Notes under the pieces: model-generated
The model's database searches: none
What the model was told of the DNA's origin: nothing
What the model saw: the letters and a program-made list of their open reading frames with translations, nothing else
Part shown: piece by piece, positions 48,166-61,549 of the stretch
How the letters are laid out: the number at the start of each line of letters is the position of its first letter
Numbering within the stretch: the first letter of the stretch is position 1
Position numbers and translations under genes: made by a program
Origin: Ziziphus jujuba
Taxonomy: Eukaryota > Streptophyta > Magnoliopsida > Rosales > Rhamnaceae
Length of the DNA: 64,000 nt
Reading direction: 5' to 3'
NCBI RefSeq assembly: GCF_031755915.1
Contig: NC_083387.1
Location: 7,136,501 to 7,200,500, forward strand

Positions 48166-48395
48166 CATATATATATATATATATATTTTAATTTTATGTT
48201 GTTAATCGGGATCATTTCTATTTTTGATAAAGGGAAGATTCAGAATAGCTTTGTTGATTTATGAAGCCCTCGTGAATTTGGATCCCCTCTTTCTTTCTAT
48301 CTATCTATATATATATATATTAATTTCATGTTATTAATCGGGATCCTTTCTATTTTTGATAAAGGGAAGATTCAGAATAGCTTTGTTGATTTATG
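48166..48395. repeat. Right part of the tandem unit flanking the viral insertion
   Basis: A TA run is followed by the second half of the unit described at 26140-26342 (48187-48262) and then one complete further unit (48263-48395). Together with the left flank this rebuilds a tandem array in which the virus-derived block interrupts the TA run of one unit. Confidence 0.75.
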
Positions 48396-49351
48396 CTACA
48401 TCAATACAATGAATTTCAATAGTCAAGATACGTAAGAAATGGACTTTTATATACATTTAAATTCACACACATGTTTTGTGCAGAGACTATAACATTATTT
48501 TAAACTTCGATGGATCGTCTTACCTAAGTTGAATCGAAGAACAAGTTCATGAAGGCTTTGGCTTGGGTCAATTCTTGTATCCTCGAAGGTTAAGATGTTC
48601 AAAATTATAAATAAAGATCCCATAAAAGAGCTTAGCTGGGGATCTTTTTATATATTTATCGGACACAGACCACTGAACTCGTCGAAATTACAGTTAGCAC
48701 AGAACCAAATACAAACACAACCTACAAGATCGCTTAAAAGGTTGTCTAACAAACATGAAGCCAGATATTGACCTAATAAAACAAACCAATGAAGCCAGAT
48801 AACATTCATGAGTTACCACCAGCAGGTTAATGGATCATCAATTTGGTAACAATTAAGCATATAAACCCTGAACAGAAAAAATTGAAATATACAAGACAAT
48901 ATAATTTCCTTTACTTAGAATTGCTCAATTATAACGAGAACTACAGATGATTTGTTTCAGCATAAAATCCATACTGAAGATGAGCACTAACCTAACCAAT
49001 GTATCACTACCCATGCAAATAACGATTGACAGACCTAAATGTAATTCCAAAAGAAAATTTTGGAAAAAAAAAAAAAAAAAAAAAAAAAGGAACAAAATGA
49101 GCAAAACTTCATAGGGAGACTTGATGGGAACACTGCAATGCTAAGCATGAATTTGAACGCTATCCATCCCAAACCAATCAACAAATGAAAAAGGGACAAA
49201 AGGATTGGGAGAAAATCCTATAAGAAAATGTCTGGTAGTTCATCTATGAATGATCAGACACAGCCCTCTGAATGCTATCCAACAACTTGGTAATCCGCGC
49301 AATTCTAAAAGAAAAAGGAAAAAAAATCAACCTCTCTCCAAGCTTAGCTTC
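48396..49351. other. Intergenic DNA and probable G3BP 3' region
   Basis: No gene is seen. It contains an A run (49064-49087) and AT-rich sequence; the part nearest 49351 is likely the 3' untranslated region of the G3BP gene. Confidence 0.5.
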
Positions 49352-52300
49352 TCAAGCAGAAGCTGACACTCGTGGTGCTGTAGATTTGGCTGTTGCATTC
49401 ACACCTAGCCCACCAGCACGATTCACACGTCCACCATTTTCAGCCCTCTGATATCCTTCACCTCCACGGTTTGCCATTCCTCCCCTGTTGTTATTCTTGT
49501 TTCCAAATTCAGCCCTGCTATTAAAGTCACCACCACGACCATAACCTCTGCCACTCCCATAACTTCCACGCCCTCTTGTTCCCTCATTCCTGTATCCATT
49601 ACTCCGTGCAGACGAAAATCTTCCCCTATTATTCCCTGCATGTATGAAAAGAGACATGTATATGAAAATAAAATAAGGAAAATACAAGGACCCAAACATG
49701 CCCACAATCCACAATCCATCTCACACTATATTAATTTCAAACTATGAAATGACAGTAATAGATTTTTAAGCTGCATAATAAATCAAATCCCCCCAATCCA
49801 GCCAACAGCTATGCACGTTTGACTAGACAGAATTATAGCAAGGAAATAATAAATAAAACAATAAATAAGCTTTTAGTAAAGAAATCACTGATAGTCAACA
49901 GTGCCTTTGGCAATTAGCAGAACATAGAATAGCTATCTAATTCTAAATGTCAAAACGGGGGTTTCTATAACAGAACTGGATGAAAACACATATGCACCTC
50001 TCTATCTGCCCATAGCAAGCTACTAACCCAATTAACTTTTAAAATGCCCATTAGATGTTCATTTTAAAGGTATCATGACTTTACTAATGTAAGAGAAATT
50101 CAAGCATAAAATGCAAACTTGCCTCGATTGGTAGACCTCTTCTCCTCGACCACAGCTGGACGTCCATTGATACTAATGGGTGAAGCCTATTGCACAACCA
50201 GAAATTTAATTTGTCCCCAGACATAGAAATACAGGATTAGATAAGAAGCCCAAAGAATTGACAAAACATCGAGAAGTGGTGACATAAGTAATTAAAACAG
50301 TGCAGATTTTTTCTGAAAAAAGAACAATGCAATTGCTACAATTAAATTTGAAATTTCACAAATAAGGGAGAAAGTTGAAATATAAGTACTTAATCGGATA
50401 AAATCCCTTGATGTATCTCCAAAAAAGATTTATAGATGCAGACAAAAACATTAATTATTCATTCCTTCTGAGCAAGCAGAAACCAATTATGGTAACGCAT
50501 CATCAATGACAAACGATATAACCAAGCTTGAGAGCAACTATGGTGATGAAACCCAAGATGTACATATACCAATGAGAAATATTCATGCACAGAAGCAGAA
50601 AGGGATAAAAATTTCAACAATCACAATAACAAACAAACAGTAGTATTTTACAGGGGAAAAAGAATAAAACCAACAGATTTACCTCCACAAGTATCAGTGT
50701 AACATAAGGCAAAACATGCTATGCCTTTTCTGATGACATGACAGTACAACACAGAAAAATGAATGATTGTTCCAAAAAGAAGTCTTAATTATCAATATTT
50801 CTTGATGTGATTCCAAATTTGGAAAAAGTTATGGCCTACCATTCTGTTCACCGCCAAAGGATCAAAACATAAGGAAAAACAGAAACAAGTTGCTTAATAC
50901 CTCTATTGCACTTTGTACAGCACTTGCCACCTCAAATTCCACAAAACCAAAACAAAATCCCTGTCATATCAATAGATAGACAATTCAATTATTTGAGAAG
51001 ACTTTCAACTTGAAACAACAGACAAACGTTCAATGAGAAACAAGCTTCAACTTTAAACAACAGACAAACATTCGATGAGAAACAAGCATACCTTTTGGCT
51101 TTTAACTTGTACACCACCACTTTTAATGGGTCCAAATTTCTTGAATTCATTCTCAAGAACTGCAACTGTAGCATTCACAGGCAGACCTTTAATATAGATG
51201 GAATAACCATCAGCTGTCCATAACCAGAGGAAGAAATCAGTAAGTACTTCATCTTAAGATTAACAATCAACCAAACATGAAACAAAACTGTAATTTAACT
51301 ACCACATCTAACAATGCAAAGGACAACACACCTTCAGCCTCTTGAATGTTTCCATTTTCGCTAACATTTGCACTGGAAGTTAGTGTCTCGGAAATCAATG
51401 CTGGGGTTGGTGCTGGAGTAGCTGTCACATTCACATGCTGCTCTGGGTTCTTTTGCACAGCAGATCTCACAGGAGAAGGGCTAGGAGCTGAAAAAGGTAC
51501 AGCATTCTCCTTCATAACCTTAACCTGGAGACATATAACAAAGAGGTATTACAGAATTAGCCCAGAAGAAAAATGAAACAGATACACTCATACACGTAGA
51601 AAATACAATTCTACCCGATCTGGTTTCTTTGAACAGAGTGAAAAAAAAAAAAAGCAATTCTAAAGAATTTAATCTTCAGAAATCAGAATAAAGTCACCAT
51701 GGATACTGCATGATAACTACTTTTTTTTTTCCTCTGAAATAGTATGGTAACCACTTACAATTGAGGCATATGATTTCTTTGGCACTTCAGATTTAGAATT
51801 AGATTCATCCACCACCTGCACGTCATCCGGAATTTCATCAACAGCCACAGGTACTGGAGCTTCCTCTTCTTCAACTAAAACTTCTACATTTTCAGTATTG
51901 TATACTTCCTCTTTATCAATATCATCAGGCACTGCGGTTGCATGTTCAGAAACATGATTCTCCTGCACAGCAGAAGATTCTGCAAGAAAGACATTCTCAA
52001 AGTCAACTAAAGCACAACAAAAGATTGCAATACAAAATAAGAAAAAGAGTGTCACAATACCGTGTTCAGGAGCAAGTGGACCATCAACATCATTAACCAC
52101 AACCTGGTTCTCATTCTGATGAATGGGCTCATCTACATATCTAAAAACATCATTCAATACAAAGTAGCCTTTGTCTTGTGGTGCTAGGAAGAAACTCTGA
52201 GTAAATTTTCTCCTCAAATTGTCCTCTCCAGTCAAATATCCAGTTACAAGGACAAAGACTCCCCCATTATAAGAATCTTGAGCATCCACAGTTGTGATAT

Positions 52301-52889
52301 CTGCACTAAGTTTTCCATAATCAAGTGAAAGTATCTTTTCATTGATTGCCTGCAAAGGAAATTCATGACCATATAAAAAGAATCAATCTCAAAATAACAA
52401 TCTCTATTAATGCCAATATAGCTTATTGCTGAAAAATTGCATAGGAAAAACATAAATACTAGTGTCATGTTCTAAGATTTTGGACTTTGTAATGCAAGAG
52501 TACACATGTACGCTTGCATAGAAGCGGCACATCTTTGAACGCAGAACTTACGGGAAGAAAAAGTTCAGAGATAAAGGAGGGTGGCAAGTTAGGAACTCAC
52601 TTGCATGGTGGATGTAGTACTCATAACCCCATTTTCTTCAGGACGGCCAAGCTTACTTATATCCTGGTAAAACCGGTGAACAAGCTCGGGGGATTGATGC
52701 AAAATAAGGTAGTACTGATGAACAAAGGCATTACCGACCTAAATTGAACCAAATGCACAATCAAAACCCTATAAGAATATAAATACAAAATTAGAAATAG
52801 AATGAAGTTTTGTACATAATATCAATACATACAATATCAGCAGTAGGAGGAACAATCCCAGCTGGGGCTTGCTGAACTGAAGATGCCAT
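49352..52889 (-). CDS. G3BP: G3BP-like protein: NTF2 domain, RRM and RGG tail
   Basis: Nine coding exons join in phase to 475 residues: 52833-52889, 52601-52738, 52061-52349, 51759-51979, 51332-51524, 51092-51213, 50901-50960, 50123-50186 and 49352-49635. Residues about 14-140 are an NTF2-like dimerisation domain (VGNAFVHQYY, FVLVTGYL, KFTQSFFLAPQ, YFVLNDVFRY). An acidic linker follows. Residues about 299-375 are an RRM with RNP2 YIKGL and RNP1 CFGFVEF. The C-terminus is a Gly/Arg-rich RGG tail (about 382-460). Proteins of this type bind RNA and join stress granules in the cytoplasm. All introns are GT-AG except the last (49636-50122), which starts GC; the frame supports that choice. Start MASSVQQAP follows a 5' untranslated intron (52892-53473). 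Confidence 0.92.
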
Positions 52890-53473
52890 TACTGTTGAAA
52901 ATCCAAAATCCATTCAAACACGGTATCCACAGAGTAAACAAACGCGGTAATAAAAATATTTTCAAAGAATAATAATTTTCAAGAGCATCAACGTTCTCAT
53001 TTCAATGCATCCAATCTAACTGACGAAAAATAAGAGATAACCTTATAATATTTACCATGCTTGATATTTACTAACTCAACCATAACAAATTTTCTCAATT
53101 CATATACAAGATTCTCCAGAAGAATTTAAAAATAAAAAATAAAAAAGAGAAAGAAAAACACACACACATACAAACAGGCGCTCAACAATATACATAAAGT
53201 AACAAGTTTACGGTTCTAAACAATTCGAATGATCCAGAAAATACGAATACAAGAATTCAGGACTTCATTTGTTCATCTCACGTACTACTCCCGCGAAAAA
53301 AAAATACGTAAATAATTTTTTAAAAAAAATTCCCAGGAAACAAACAGGCAAATCACAACGGCCACGAGAGCCACGCTGATCTACAAGATAAATTCTCAGT
53401 TTGCAAGTATTAACAAGTTGAAATCCGGTGAACATTTGGTGAGAGAGAGAGAGAGAGAGAGAGAGGGAGGTAC

Positions 53474-53690
53474 CTGAATGAGTGAGTGTAAGGTTGGATC
53501 GTAGAAAATGAGGTGAGAGAAGGGGAAAATGGTGGGAGGTTCACAGCAACTTCTCTCACCTCTAACAGCTATGGCGGTTTCTAGGGTTTTGGTAGGGTTA
53601 CTGGATCCTGAAGAGGCGCGAGAACAATGGTGTAGGGGGAGGAGGGAGAGGAAGGGTTTCCGTGGCAATTCCTTTTTAATTTATATATGG
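53474..53690 (-). promoter_or_regulatory. 5' untranslated exon and core promoter of G3BP
   Basis: On the minus strand a TATATAAAT box lies at 53679-53687, followed by a leader rich in CT dinucleotides and a donor CATTCAG|GTACC at 53474/53473. The acceptor lies two bases before the start codon (exon resumes at 52891). A GA/CT repeat (53440-53465) sits just inside the intron. Confidence 0.6.
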
Positions 53691-53699
53691 CAAGGAGGA

Positions 53700-54611
53700 G
53701 CTCTCATATGACGGTTGTGTGTCAATATTTTTTGGTGCTACCGGCCTGTGCTGTGAGCTTTGTAGTTTGAATCCCCTGCTTCATGTTCTACTTGTTTCCA
53801 GGAGCATTTATGCACTGCAGACATCCGTACTGACAAACAATGCGGTTCCATTTATTTATTTGTTTTTGGTTACTAATGCTGTTCCATAACTTCCATTATG
53901 TACTTAGTTTCATGTGCATTTTGAATTCAATTTAATTTATGTCTGCAATGCTGTCATTCTTTTTTTTTTTTTTTTGTCTGCATAATTGTTTTTTTTTTTC
54001 TTTGTATTAAAAAAGTAGAGGAGCACTATGTTATATTTTTGTTAAAGTATCATCTACTTTAAATTAATACTTAAATTATGATACAACCAATTTACTTATT
54101 TTACATGTAAAAAGTTTGTAAGCTTTAAAAGTATTGGAGGCAATTAAGTATTTGAACCCATTTTCTTTTGTCACCTTCCATTTTTCTATATATTTTATGA
54201 TTTGTGGCAACGAAAAGGAGGAAATTTCCATTTTCTCTACCGGGTCCTACCCTTTCTTCTTATATAGGCTTTTTGTTTTTGATTATACGGAGAAGCTTTC
54301 TTATCTAATTTGTTTTCTGTAACTAGATTTTAACATTCTCCAAATAATACGAGAAACACGTAGGGACGTGAGATAAAAGTAAAGATCAACCATTTCTTTT
54401 TCTACTACCAGTCAGCTTAGCTTTTACCCAAAAAAGCGAAAAAAATCCACTTGCATAGTAGTTTGGGTTGCTTGTTTGTCTGTTAATTAGATGGGCGGCT
54501 TTGAGGCCCATTTATCGTACAAAAATAAAACTTCAGGCCCAATTTTCATTGTGTTTAAAAGTACTAAAAAAAAGATAAATACGGGGTGTCGATAATACCA
54601 GTTTAAAATTT
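53700..54611. other. Intergenic DNA
   Basis: AT-rich spacer with T runs near 53960 and 53991. No gene or repeat family was recognised. Confidence 0.5.
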
Positions 54612-56145
54612 AGGATATGTTTGATCATGTTTTTTATTTATTATTTTCGAAATATTGTTTTCAAAATAGAAAATAAAAAATTATTTTTTACTATTTAATG
54701 AGAACAAGAAATATTTGGTTATTAATATTTGAAAATAATTTTTAAATTTTTTAAAATTTTTTTTTCATTATACTTTTTTTTTTCTTTTTACATACAAGGA
54801 ACTTTATATATATAATATATATATAGCTATAATATATATATATATATATATTAATAAATTATAAGTATAAAATATATATCAAAATATAATATAACATTTA
54901 TTTTTCATTGAACTTTTCTTAATTATTATTAATTAACATTATATATAATATTTGTAGTTATATATATTTTTTTAGGAATAATTCATCTAAAGTCACAAGT
55001 TTGCATTAATTTTAATTTAGCCTTTCAGATTTTGAAAATTACAACCGGGACTATTATAAAAGGTGTAGATGAAATTATTTTGAGGGGTATGAATGAAATA
55101 ATAGAAATAGAAAATAAAAATGAAGATTACAGTTTCATTAATTAAAAAAATAAATTTTACAAGTTTAACATAATATTTCCAACTATAAACATCCATAAAA
55201 TTTCATATTAGCGTAATAATTAAACTACTAACTTTTATATGTTATCAACATAGTCAAACCACATATCTAGAACTTTTTGATACTGTTGCAGAAGAAAGGT
55301 AAAAAACAAAACTAAACAATGAAAAGGGAAAAAAAAAATACAATGGGAGATAAGGGGAAATAAAAAATGAAGATAAAGAAGAAAAAAAATTAACTTATAG
55401 AAAAACAAAAAAAAATAATGAAAAAGAAAAAGTAAAAATTTAAAAATTAAAAAAAATATTTGATAGAAATGGAAAATAAGAAAAAAAAATAATGAAAAAT
55501 TAGGAAAAAGAACAAAATAGAAGAGAGAGAGAGAGAGAGAGAATATTTGATAAGGAAAATAAGGAAAAAAGAACAAAATAGCAAAATAAATAATTGATAT
55601 AAGAAATATTTGTCCAAAGAAGCAATATAAAAAAAAAAAAAATAGTAGGTATCTAAGAAAAGGAAAATAAAAAATAATTGATATAACTTACAAATGATTT
55701 AAAAAAGGAGGAATAGCTAGTTTTTTAAATTGTTCTATTAAAAAAAAATTTAAAAAGAGAAAGATAAAATAAAAAAATAAAAAATTATATATATTTATCA
55801 AGCATAATATTCTATTTTTCTCTCTCTATAATTTTCTCTCTTTAAAATATTCTAAAAAATTAAAGTAATATTTTTTATCTACAACTTTCTCTCTATAGGA
55901 TAGAAAAACATAGACTAAAGAAAAACGATAAAGAAAACAGATTAAAATAATTTGAATTTTATTATTTTCAAAATATGTAAAAAATATCATTTTATTACTT
56001 TTTAAATTTTATTTTTTTATTTATTTTTTAAAATTATTTTTGAAAACCGATAACAAAACAGATATTTTTTTATTTTTTAAAAAAATTTATTTTACAGAAA
56101 AAAAAAAAAAAAAACTGTTTTAACAACAGATGGTCAAATAGACCT
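54612..56145. mobile_element. Possible non-autonomous element with imperfect terminal inverted repeats
   Basis: The left edge AGGATATGTTTGATCATG and the reverse complement of the right edge, AGGTCTATTTGACCATCTG, match imperfectly. Between them is about 1.5 kb of nearly pure A/T sequence with no protein motif; open frames in it are low-complexity. This style fits a MITE or other small DNA-transposon derivative, but no clear target duplication was found. Confidence 0.35.
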
Positions 56146-56951
56146 TTAGTTTCTTGGTCAATCATGAAACCAATTAGTGTATTTTTAAGAGAAAAAAGAT
56201 AAACAATTAAGGAGAGGGGAATAATGTTTGAGACTTTTGCATACCAATGCGAAGGACGAACAAATCAATTTGTATCATTATTCTATCACAAGGACCAATG
56301 TTTTAGAATTTTTTTGTACCAAGAAGGAATGGTAACTATTATTTTATCAATAAATTTTACAACAAATCCACATTTTTTTTTTTTTTGATAGAATACAACA
56401 AATCCACTCGGTTTGCTATAAAAATGACAAACTTGTGGACAGAAGAAATATAAACCCGCGCTTAACTAAAGATATTGTACACTATGCTTTGCATTAATGT
56501 GAGTGCAATATCGTTTAATATTTATTCAGTTAAATATTTAACTCAAAACAAATCATCAAGCCAAAAACGGCTAAAATAAAAATTCTTCCAAAAGCTTTAA
56601 AAAATTTATGCAGAACAGGATCCAACAAATCACCCGTGAAGCAAAAACAAAGGGATTTGTGACGTGTTGGACCACGAGCCACCGTGCCAAAATATAACAA
56701 ATATGTTCAACCAAGAAGAAAAGAAACCAAGCTTAGATAATGTGGTCAAACCCTGTGTTAGTGGCAGTTAAGTAAAGGTATTACTAAAACGCAAAATAAC
56801 CCTTCCCAATTTGTTTTAACAGGAAGAACTACTATTTATAACCCGCAATAATTCTGGAAGAAAATTTCTCTGCGATTCTCCCATGGGCGAGAAACAAAAG
56901 TCAGAGACCAAAGGGAGAAGATTTGAGAGATTAAACAGGCTCAGACTTGGA
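56146..56951. other. Intergenic DNA and AFP 3' region
   Basis: No gene is seen. The part next to 56951 is probably the 3' untranslated region of the AFP gene. Confidence 0.5.
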
Positions 56952-59534
56952 TCATCCAAAAGCAGATGGAATTACAGTAATGTGTCTAAGAGGATGAGAA
57001 ACATCAGTGCCTCCAGCATGCTGCACGAACTCAGCCGGTGAGAATGTGCTTCCATGACAGACACAGACGATGCTGACCTCCGATTTAGTATATCTGTACA
57101 AGAACCCATTGATGGTTTTTCCATTGGGACCATTCCCCGTTGCTGATACATAAGGCATTTGTGGAAGGCAAAGGGAATCGTTGCTCTGCAGTTGATGTTT
57201 AGGAGACTTTCCATTTTCCATCTTGGCTTCCTTCAAGGAACAACGATTCGAATTTTCCGCAGTTACAATGGGTTTTTCAATTGGAACTGGATTCCTTCCT
57301 GGCAGAGATTCTTCCTTGTGTAAAACTGCCGCTGGGCTTGACTGGGTGACGTGTGATGGGATCACTTTCTCATTAGATCTTGTTCCATCTTCATGAAGCT
57401 TGGCAGAATCATTAGGGTTAGGATGAGAGCTAGCACTCTGTTCAGAATGGCCCTTGATATCATTTGCTTGTGAACCATTTACTTGATATTGTCCTGGTAA
57501 AGAATGACTTGATTGAGTTCTAGTGTCACTGCTACCGTTTCCTGAAATTTAAGAAAAAGGAACAGTAAGGACTTGATTAGACTCATCGTGGAAGATGGAC
57601 AGTTACCAAATTAACTATTTAAAAAAGCCAACAAACTAAACAAGTCGGCAAGAGAAAAGACAATTGAGCTAAATAAAACCAAATAGTGAATACCCACTAT
57701 GTTTAGGTGGCAAACTTTAATTGTCAATTTTACACGGTTCCAACCAAGAGAATTTAATGGCACACATTGATATAGACACCTGCCCAACTGCACAAATAAT
57801 ATTTTTGTGATCTGATCGATCCCAAGGCACTGACCCATATTCAAAAATTGAAGTTATACACAATGAGTACCATCCTAACGAAAAGATACGATCAAATAAT
57901 CACCTATTATAAGAAATTGATCATCTAAATTTCTCTTAGTCTACCTAACGTACACGATCCGCACATGCATGTTACAAGGACAAATCTAACCTCTCAAATT
58001 ATACATAGCAGCTACAATTTCTTTACCCGAGCATCTACCAGGTGACAGAATCCTGGCAAAATTCATTTTTCTAAGTTAAACTTAGCTAAAGTAAATCAAG
58101 GTTTTATTAAAACAAATACAAAAAATAATCAATTCGATCAGTCAACTTTATTAATCCTATATCAGAAATAACTTTCTTTTATATTCCACTAAGCGATATA
58201 TATATATATATATATATAATAATGGAGCGATGAAACCAAACCAAAAACATTTTCTTTTCTTTTTTTTTACAAGGAAACGTAGAGAATAGAAATCAATAAT
58301 ATGCAGATAGTTTGTTTTTGTGTTAGTGGAACAGGAGTATGATTCCACCGACTTTGGGAAATTATAATACGCATTCGTACATTCGTAATTGGGTACCAAA
58401 TAAAGACAAATGACTTTTAACTGGAAATTTCAGAAAGAGAGGACCGGTTTAAATTTCACAGCAAAGATAATGGATGAAGAAAAAAGAACGATTTATATGT
58501 GTATATATATATATAGATATAGATATATATTAAATTCTATTACAAATGCTTTCTTAATTGGATTTTTGAAAATAGGAAGCCGTATAATTTTTAAAAAATA
58601 CGATTAGTTCTTAAACAGAAGAAAACAAACTCCAAAAGAATAAAAGAACATCACAAACGAAAAATCAAGAACCATTCGATTCACAAATTAAAAAGCGAGT
58701 AATTTTTTTGTTAAAAGAAATAATTAAAGTACCTTCATAGGAAGAGCTACGATGATCCGAAATCGTGGAAGAACTGCACACAGGAGACCCGTTGGACGTC
58801 GATTTCTTGCATTTACCTTCTTCTCTTCTACCATTCTGGTCCGAATCGCTACCACCATTCTGTGGCAGACTAAGCCCCAAGTTCTGGTGGGCCACAAACG
58901 GCCTGAAGCCCTTGCAGGGCACCGGTTGAAACACGTTTTTCTCGTTTCCACCACTGGGCGCCCAACACTGCATAACGTACGGATATGCAAGCCCGTTCTC
59001 GTAGGGCACGAACTGCATCGGTGGGAAATGGTACTGTACCTCCGGAACCGGATAACGCTCCGTTTGGCCGTTACTCGAACTCAGGTTCACCACGCTCTTC
59101 GCGGCATTGTTCTTCGATCCAACACTACTTTCCGTTTTCTCTCTCTTTCTTGGCCGTTCTTCTTCTGTCTGAATCTCCACGTTCCCATGGTCTTGTTGTT
59201 GTACTGCTGCTGAGTTCCTTCCTCGACACCTTTTCTCTTGCTGCTTCTTCTTCGCTTCTTGCCTCCTAAACGCGTGGATCTCGCGCTTCGTCTGTGGATC
59301 CAGAGGCGTCGTCTCAGCCTCCAACGACGTCGTTGACGTGCTGGATCTTGAGAATGTCGTTTGGTTTTCCCTCAGATCTGCATCGAAGCCGTTGGTTCTC
59401 GAATCAAACGGAGACGGCGATTCTCTCTCCACCGGCTTCCATTTGCCTGAATTTCTGAAACTACCTCCGATTGATAGCCCTAAATCCAGTTCAATCTCGT
59501 CCTCTTTTAGCCCAATCTCTGAAACCTCCACCAT
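56952..59534 (-). CDS. AFP: Ninja-family AFP (ABI five binding protein-like)
   Basis: Two exons (58733-59534 and 56952-57541) join in phase to 463 residues. Residues 16-20 are LDLGL, an EAR repression motif that recruits TOPLESS-type corepressors. Residues about 81-103 form a basic helix ([20 protein letters not shown]), and RPRKREK (about 127-133) is a likely nuclear signal. Residues 396-463 are the family's C-terminal domain ([49 protein letters not shown]), which binds ABI5-type or JAZ proteins. The ABI5 partnership of AFPs and the JAZ partnership of NINJA are known; the C-terminal sequence favours AFP. The start MVEVSE was chosen because the open frame above it begins only at a TTG. The upstream region holds eight CACGTG boxes, which suits ABA control. 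Confidence 0.92.
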
Positions 59535-59749
59535 TGCTTTCGTTTTCAAACTTTAATATATACTTTGAATCTTCCCAAAAAAAAAAAAAAAAAATTGAAA
59601 GAAAACTAAAAACTTGAAGCTAGAGTTTCATAGTAATACGAAGAACGTATCTCTCTCCAAAAATTTCTAGGGTTTGGATTCAGATTTTCCGGGGAAAGAA
59701 AAAAAGAAAAAAACAGGGAAATAGAGGAGAGGGAAGCCAGGAAGAACAC

Positions 59750-60443
59750 CACGTGTCGAAATACTAGAAGAGGACAATGACGGTTGGTTACACGTAGGAG
59801 ATTTGGATTTATATTTAGAGGATGCGTTAAGCTAGGTCTCACCACTAATCCTAATTAATCGCTAATTAGATTTCCTAATCAATTCCTTTATTTAGCGGGA
59901 AACGTTTTCTTTCTCATCTCTGGCTAAACCCTGAAAGTCTAATAAGAATGTTTTTCTTCGAGGCCACGGTGCACGCTTGCTGGTTCCCGACTCGCCACGT
60001 GTTTCAATTGCATGAAGATGTAAACGATCGACACGTGCCCATTTATCGGACTGTTCATGGAAGCGGTGAGCCCAGACACTCTGTTCAGGAATACGGACAC
60101 GTGGTGACAGATCTTGCTGTCCCCGCGAATCTCTACCGTCCTTTTCAAGCTACGAATCCCAAGGCCTAGAAAGCTACGTAGCCGCTTTTCTCTGCGACAC
60201 GTGTAAATGTAAGTTTAAAGTGGACCCGAGTTTTCTTGGGGAGGCAGAGGAGGATAGGAGCAAGGAGACGACACGTGTCAGGCAAGTTGGAGAAGAACAG
60301 CTCAGCAGGAGTGTCAAGTTGCGTCTTCAGCTTTTCGGACGGGTGATGTAGACGTGCCGAGGTGTCCGTAGGTGGAGCTCTGTACACGTGGATGAATATG
60401 AATGGATAATATAGGTTATGATAGGGTGGAGAGGGGACACGTG
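59750..60443 (-). promoter_or_regulatory. Cluster of eight G-box/ABRE cores upstream of AFP
   Basis: The palindrome CACGTG occurs at 59750, 59996, 60032, 60098, 60198, 60272, 60385 and 60438 (start of each hexamer). Most are preceded by A (ACACGTG) or followed by TC or GC, as in ABA-responsive elements. A random 700-bp stretch would be expected to hold well under one. The nearest lies about 215 bp from the start codon. ABI5/ABF-type bZIP factors bind such sites, so feedback control of AFP by ABA is a reasonable inference. Confidence 0.85.
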
Positions 60444-61549
60444 GAAGAGGTGGGGGAAAAATAGGAGTTGTCGAATAAAGCGATGAGGGTGTGTGGGGCG
60501 AAAGGTGGGCGCGTGAGATGGGGTCCGCAGAGACCGGTGTTTGAAAAGTGGGAGACCGATGGATTTGGATGGGTGCATGGAAGACACGCGTTCGTGTCGG
60601 AGACTAGGAAGGGTTGAGAAATCACGGGCGAGGGAAGTGGGGGTGACTCAGTTTGGTGATTATGGTCGGTTCGAACAGCGCCAGAGCTGCCTCCGTTCAA
60701 TTTATTTATTATTTATCTCTGATAATATCAAAATTTGAATAACTTTTTTTTTTTTATAATAAAAATAGTTTTTTGAATTCTTATCTGAATATTCCTCAAA
60801 ATAATAAAGAAAAAAAAAAAAGAAATGGTGCTCTGAATGGTCTTTGAGTAATAAACTTTCATATAATTTTTCTAATTTTATTGATCTGCTATTTTGATAA
60901 GTTGTTTCTTGTCGTTTGAAAAATAAAAAAAAAAACAAGCATCATGTCCTTTTCTTTTTTTTTTTTTTCCTTGTGTAATTGAATTTGACCAACTTCATGC
61001 TTCATCTTATCCTAATTGCTTTTACTATTCTATAACTTTGTTAAGTTACATTACTCGATTATTTTAATTTACTATTTTATGGTATCCAAGTTCAAAATTT
61101 TAAATATTTAGCTTTAAATTACATTATCAATCATTAAAAATAATTAATATTTATAAGGATCAAAATAACTTATAAATAAAAAATAATAATAACAATATTT
61201 GATATACATATTAAATTCACTATAATATTTTAAATTTTTGAAACAAATTGTAAAATATCAAAAATACGGTTTTCAATTTTTATTTTTAAGTAATTTTGGG
61301 TAAAATTATAAGAGAAGTTGATAAAGTTAAGATTTTGAATAACGGAGATGGTATTCCCACATTATGAAGTACATGTTTTTATATTACTGTCTGTAATATA
61401 AAAACATACCACCAAAATTTTGGGTATTTCAGTTCCTCCAAGTTCAAATAAACAAAAAACACAAGAAGGATAAACTAGAGAAAAAGAAAGACAATCGATG
61501 ATCAGAAATGAGGACATCCACTCTGTAAGAGACCATGAGATATTGAAGT
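60444..61549. other. Intergenic DNA
   Basis: GC-richer promoter-like DNA up to about 60700, then AT-rich spacer. No gene is seen. The part near 61549 is probably the 3' untranslated region of the ERD2-like gene. Confidence 0.5.

Noticed and set aside
55235..55576. 113-codon frame rich in Phe, Leu and Tyr on the minus strand
   Set aside because: It is the translation of a purine-only low-complexity stretch; no start context or motif.
58752..59269. Plus-strand frames of 153 and 94 codons
   Set aside because: They are antisense shadows of AFP exon 1.
59948..60738. Overlapping open frames on both strands upstream of AFP
   Set aside because: GC-richer promoter DNA gives long frames by chance; none has family features, and the dense CACGTG boxes explain the region better.
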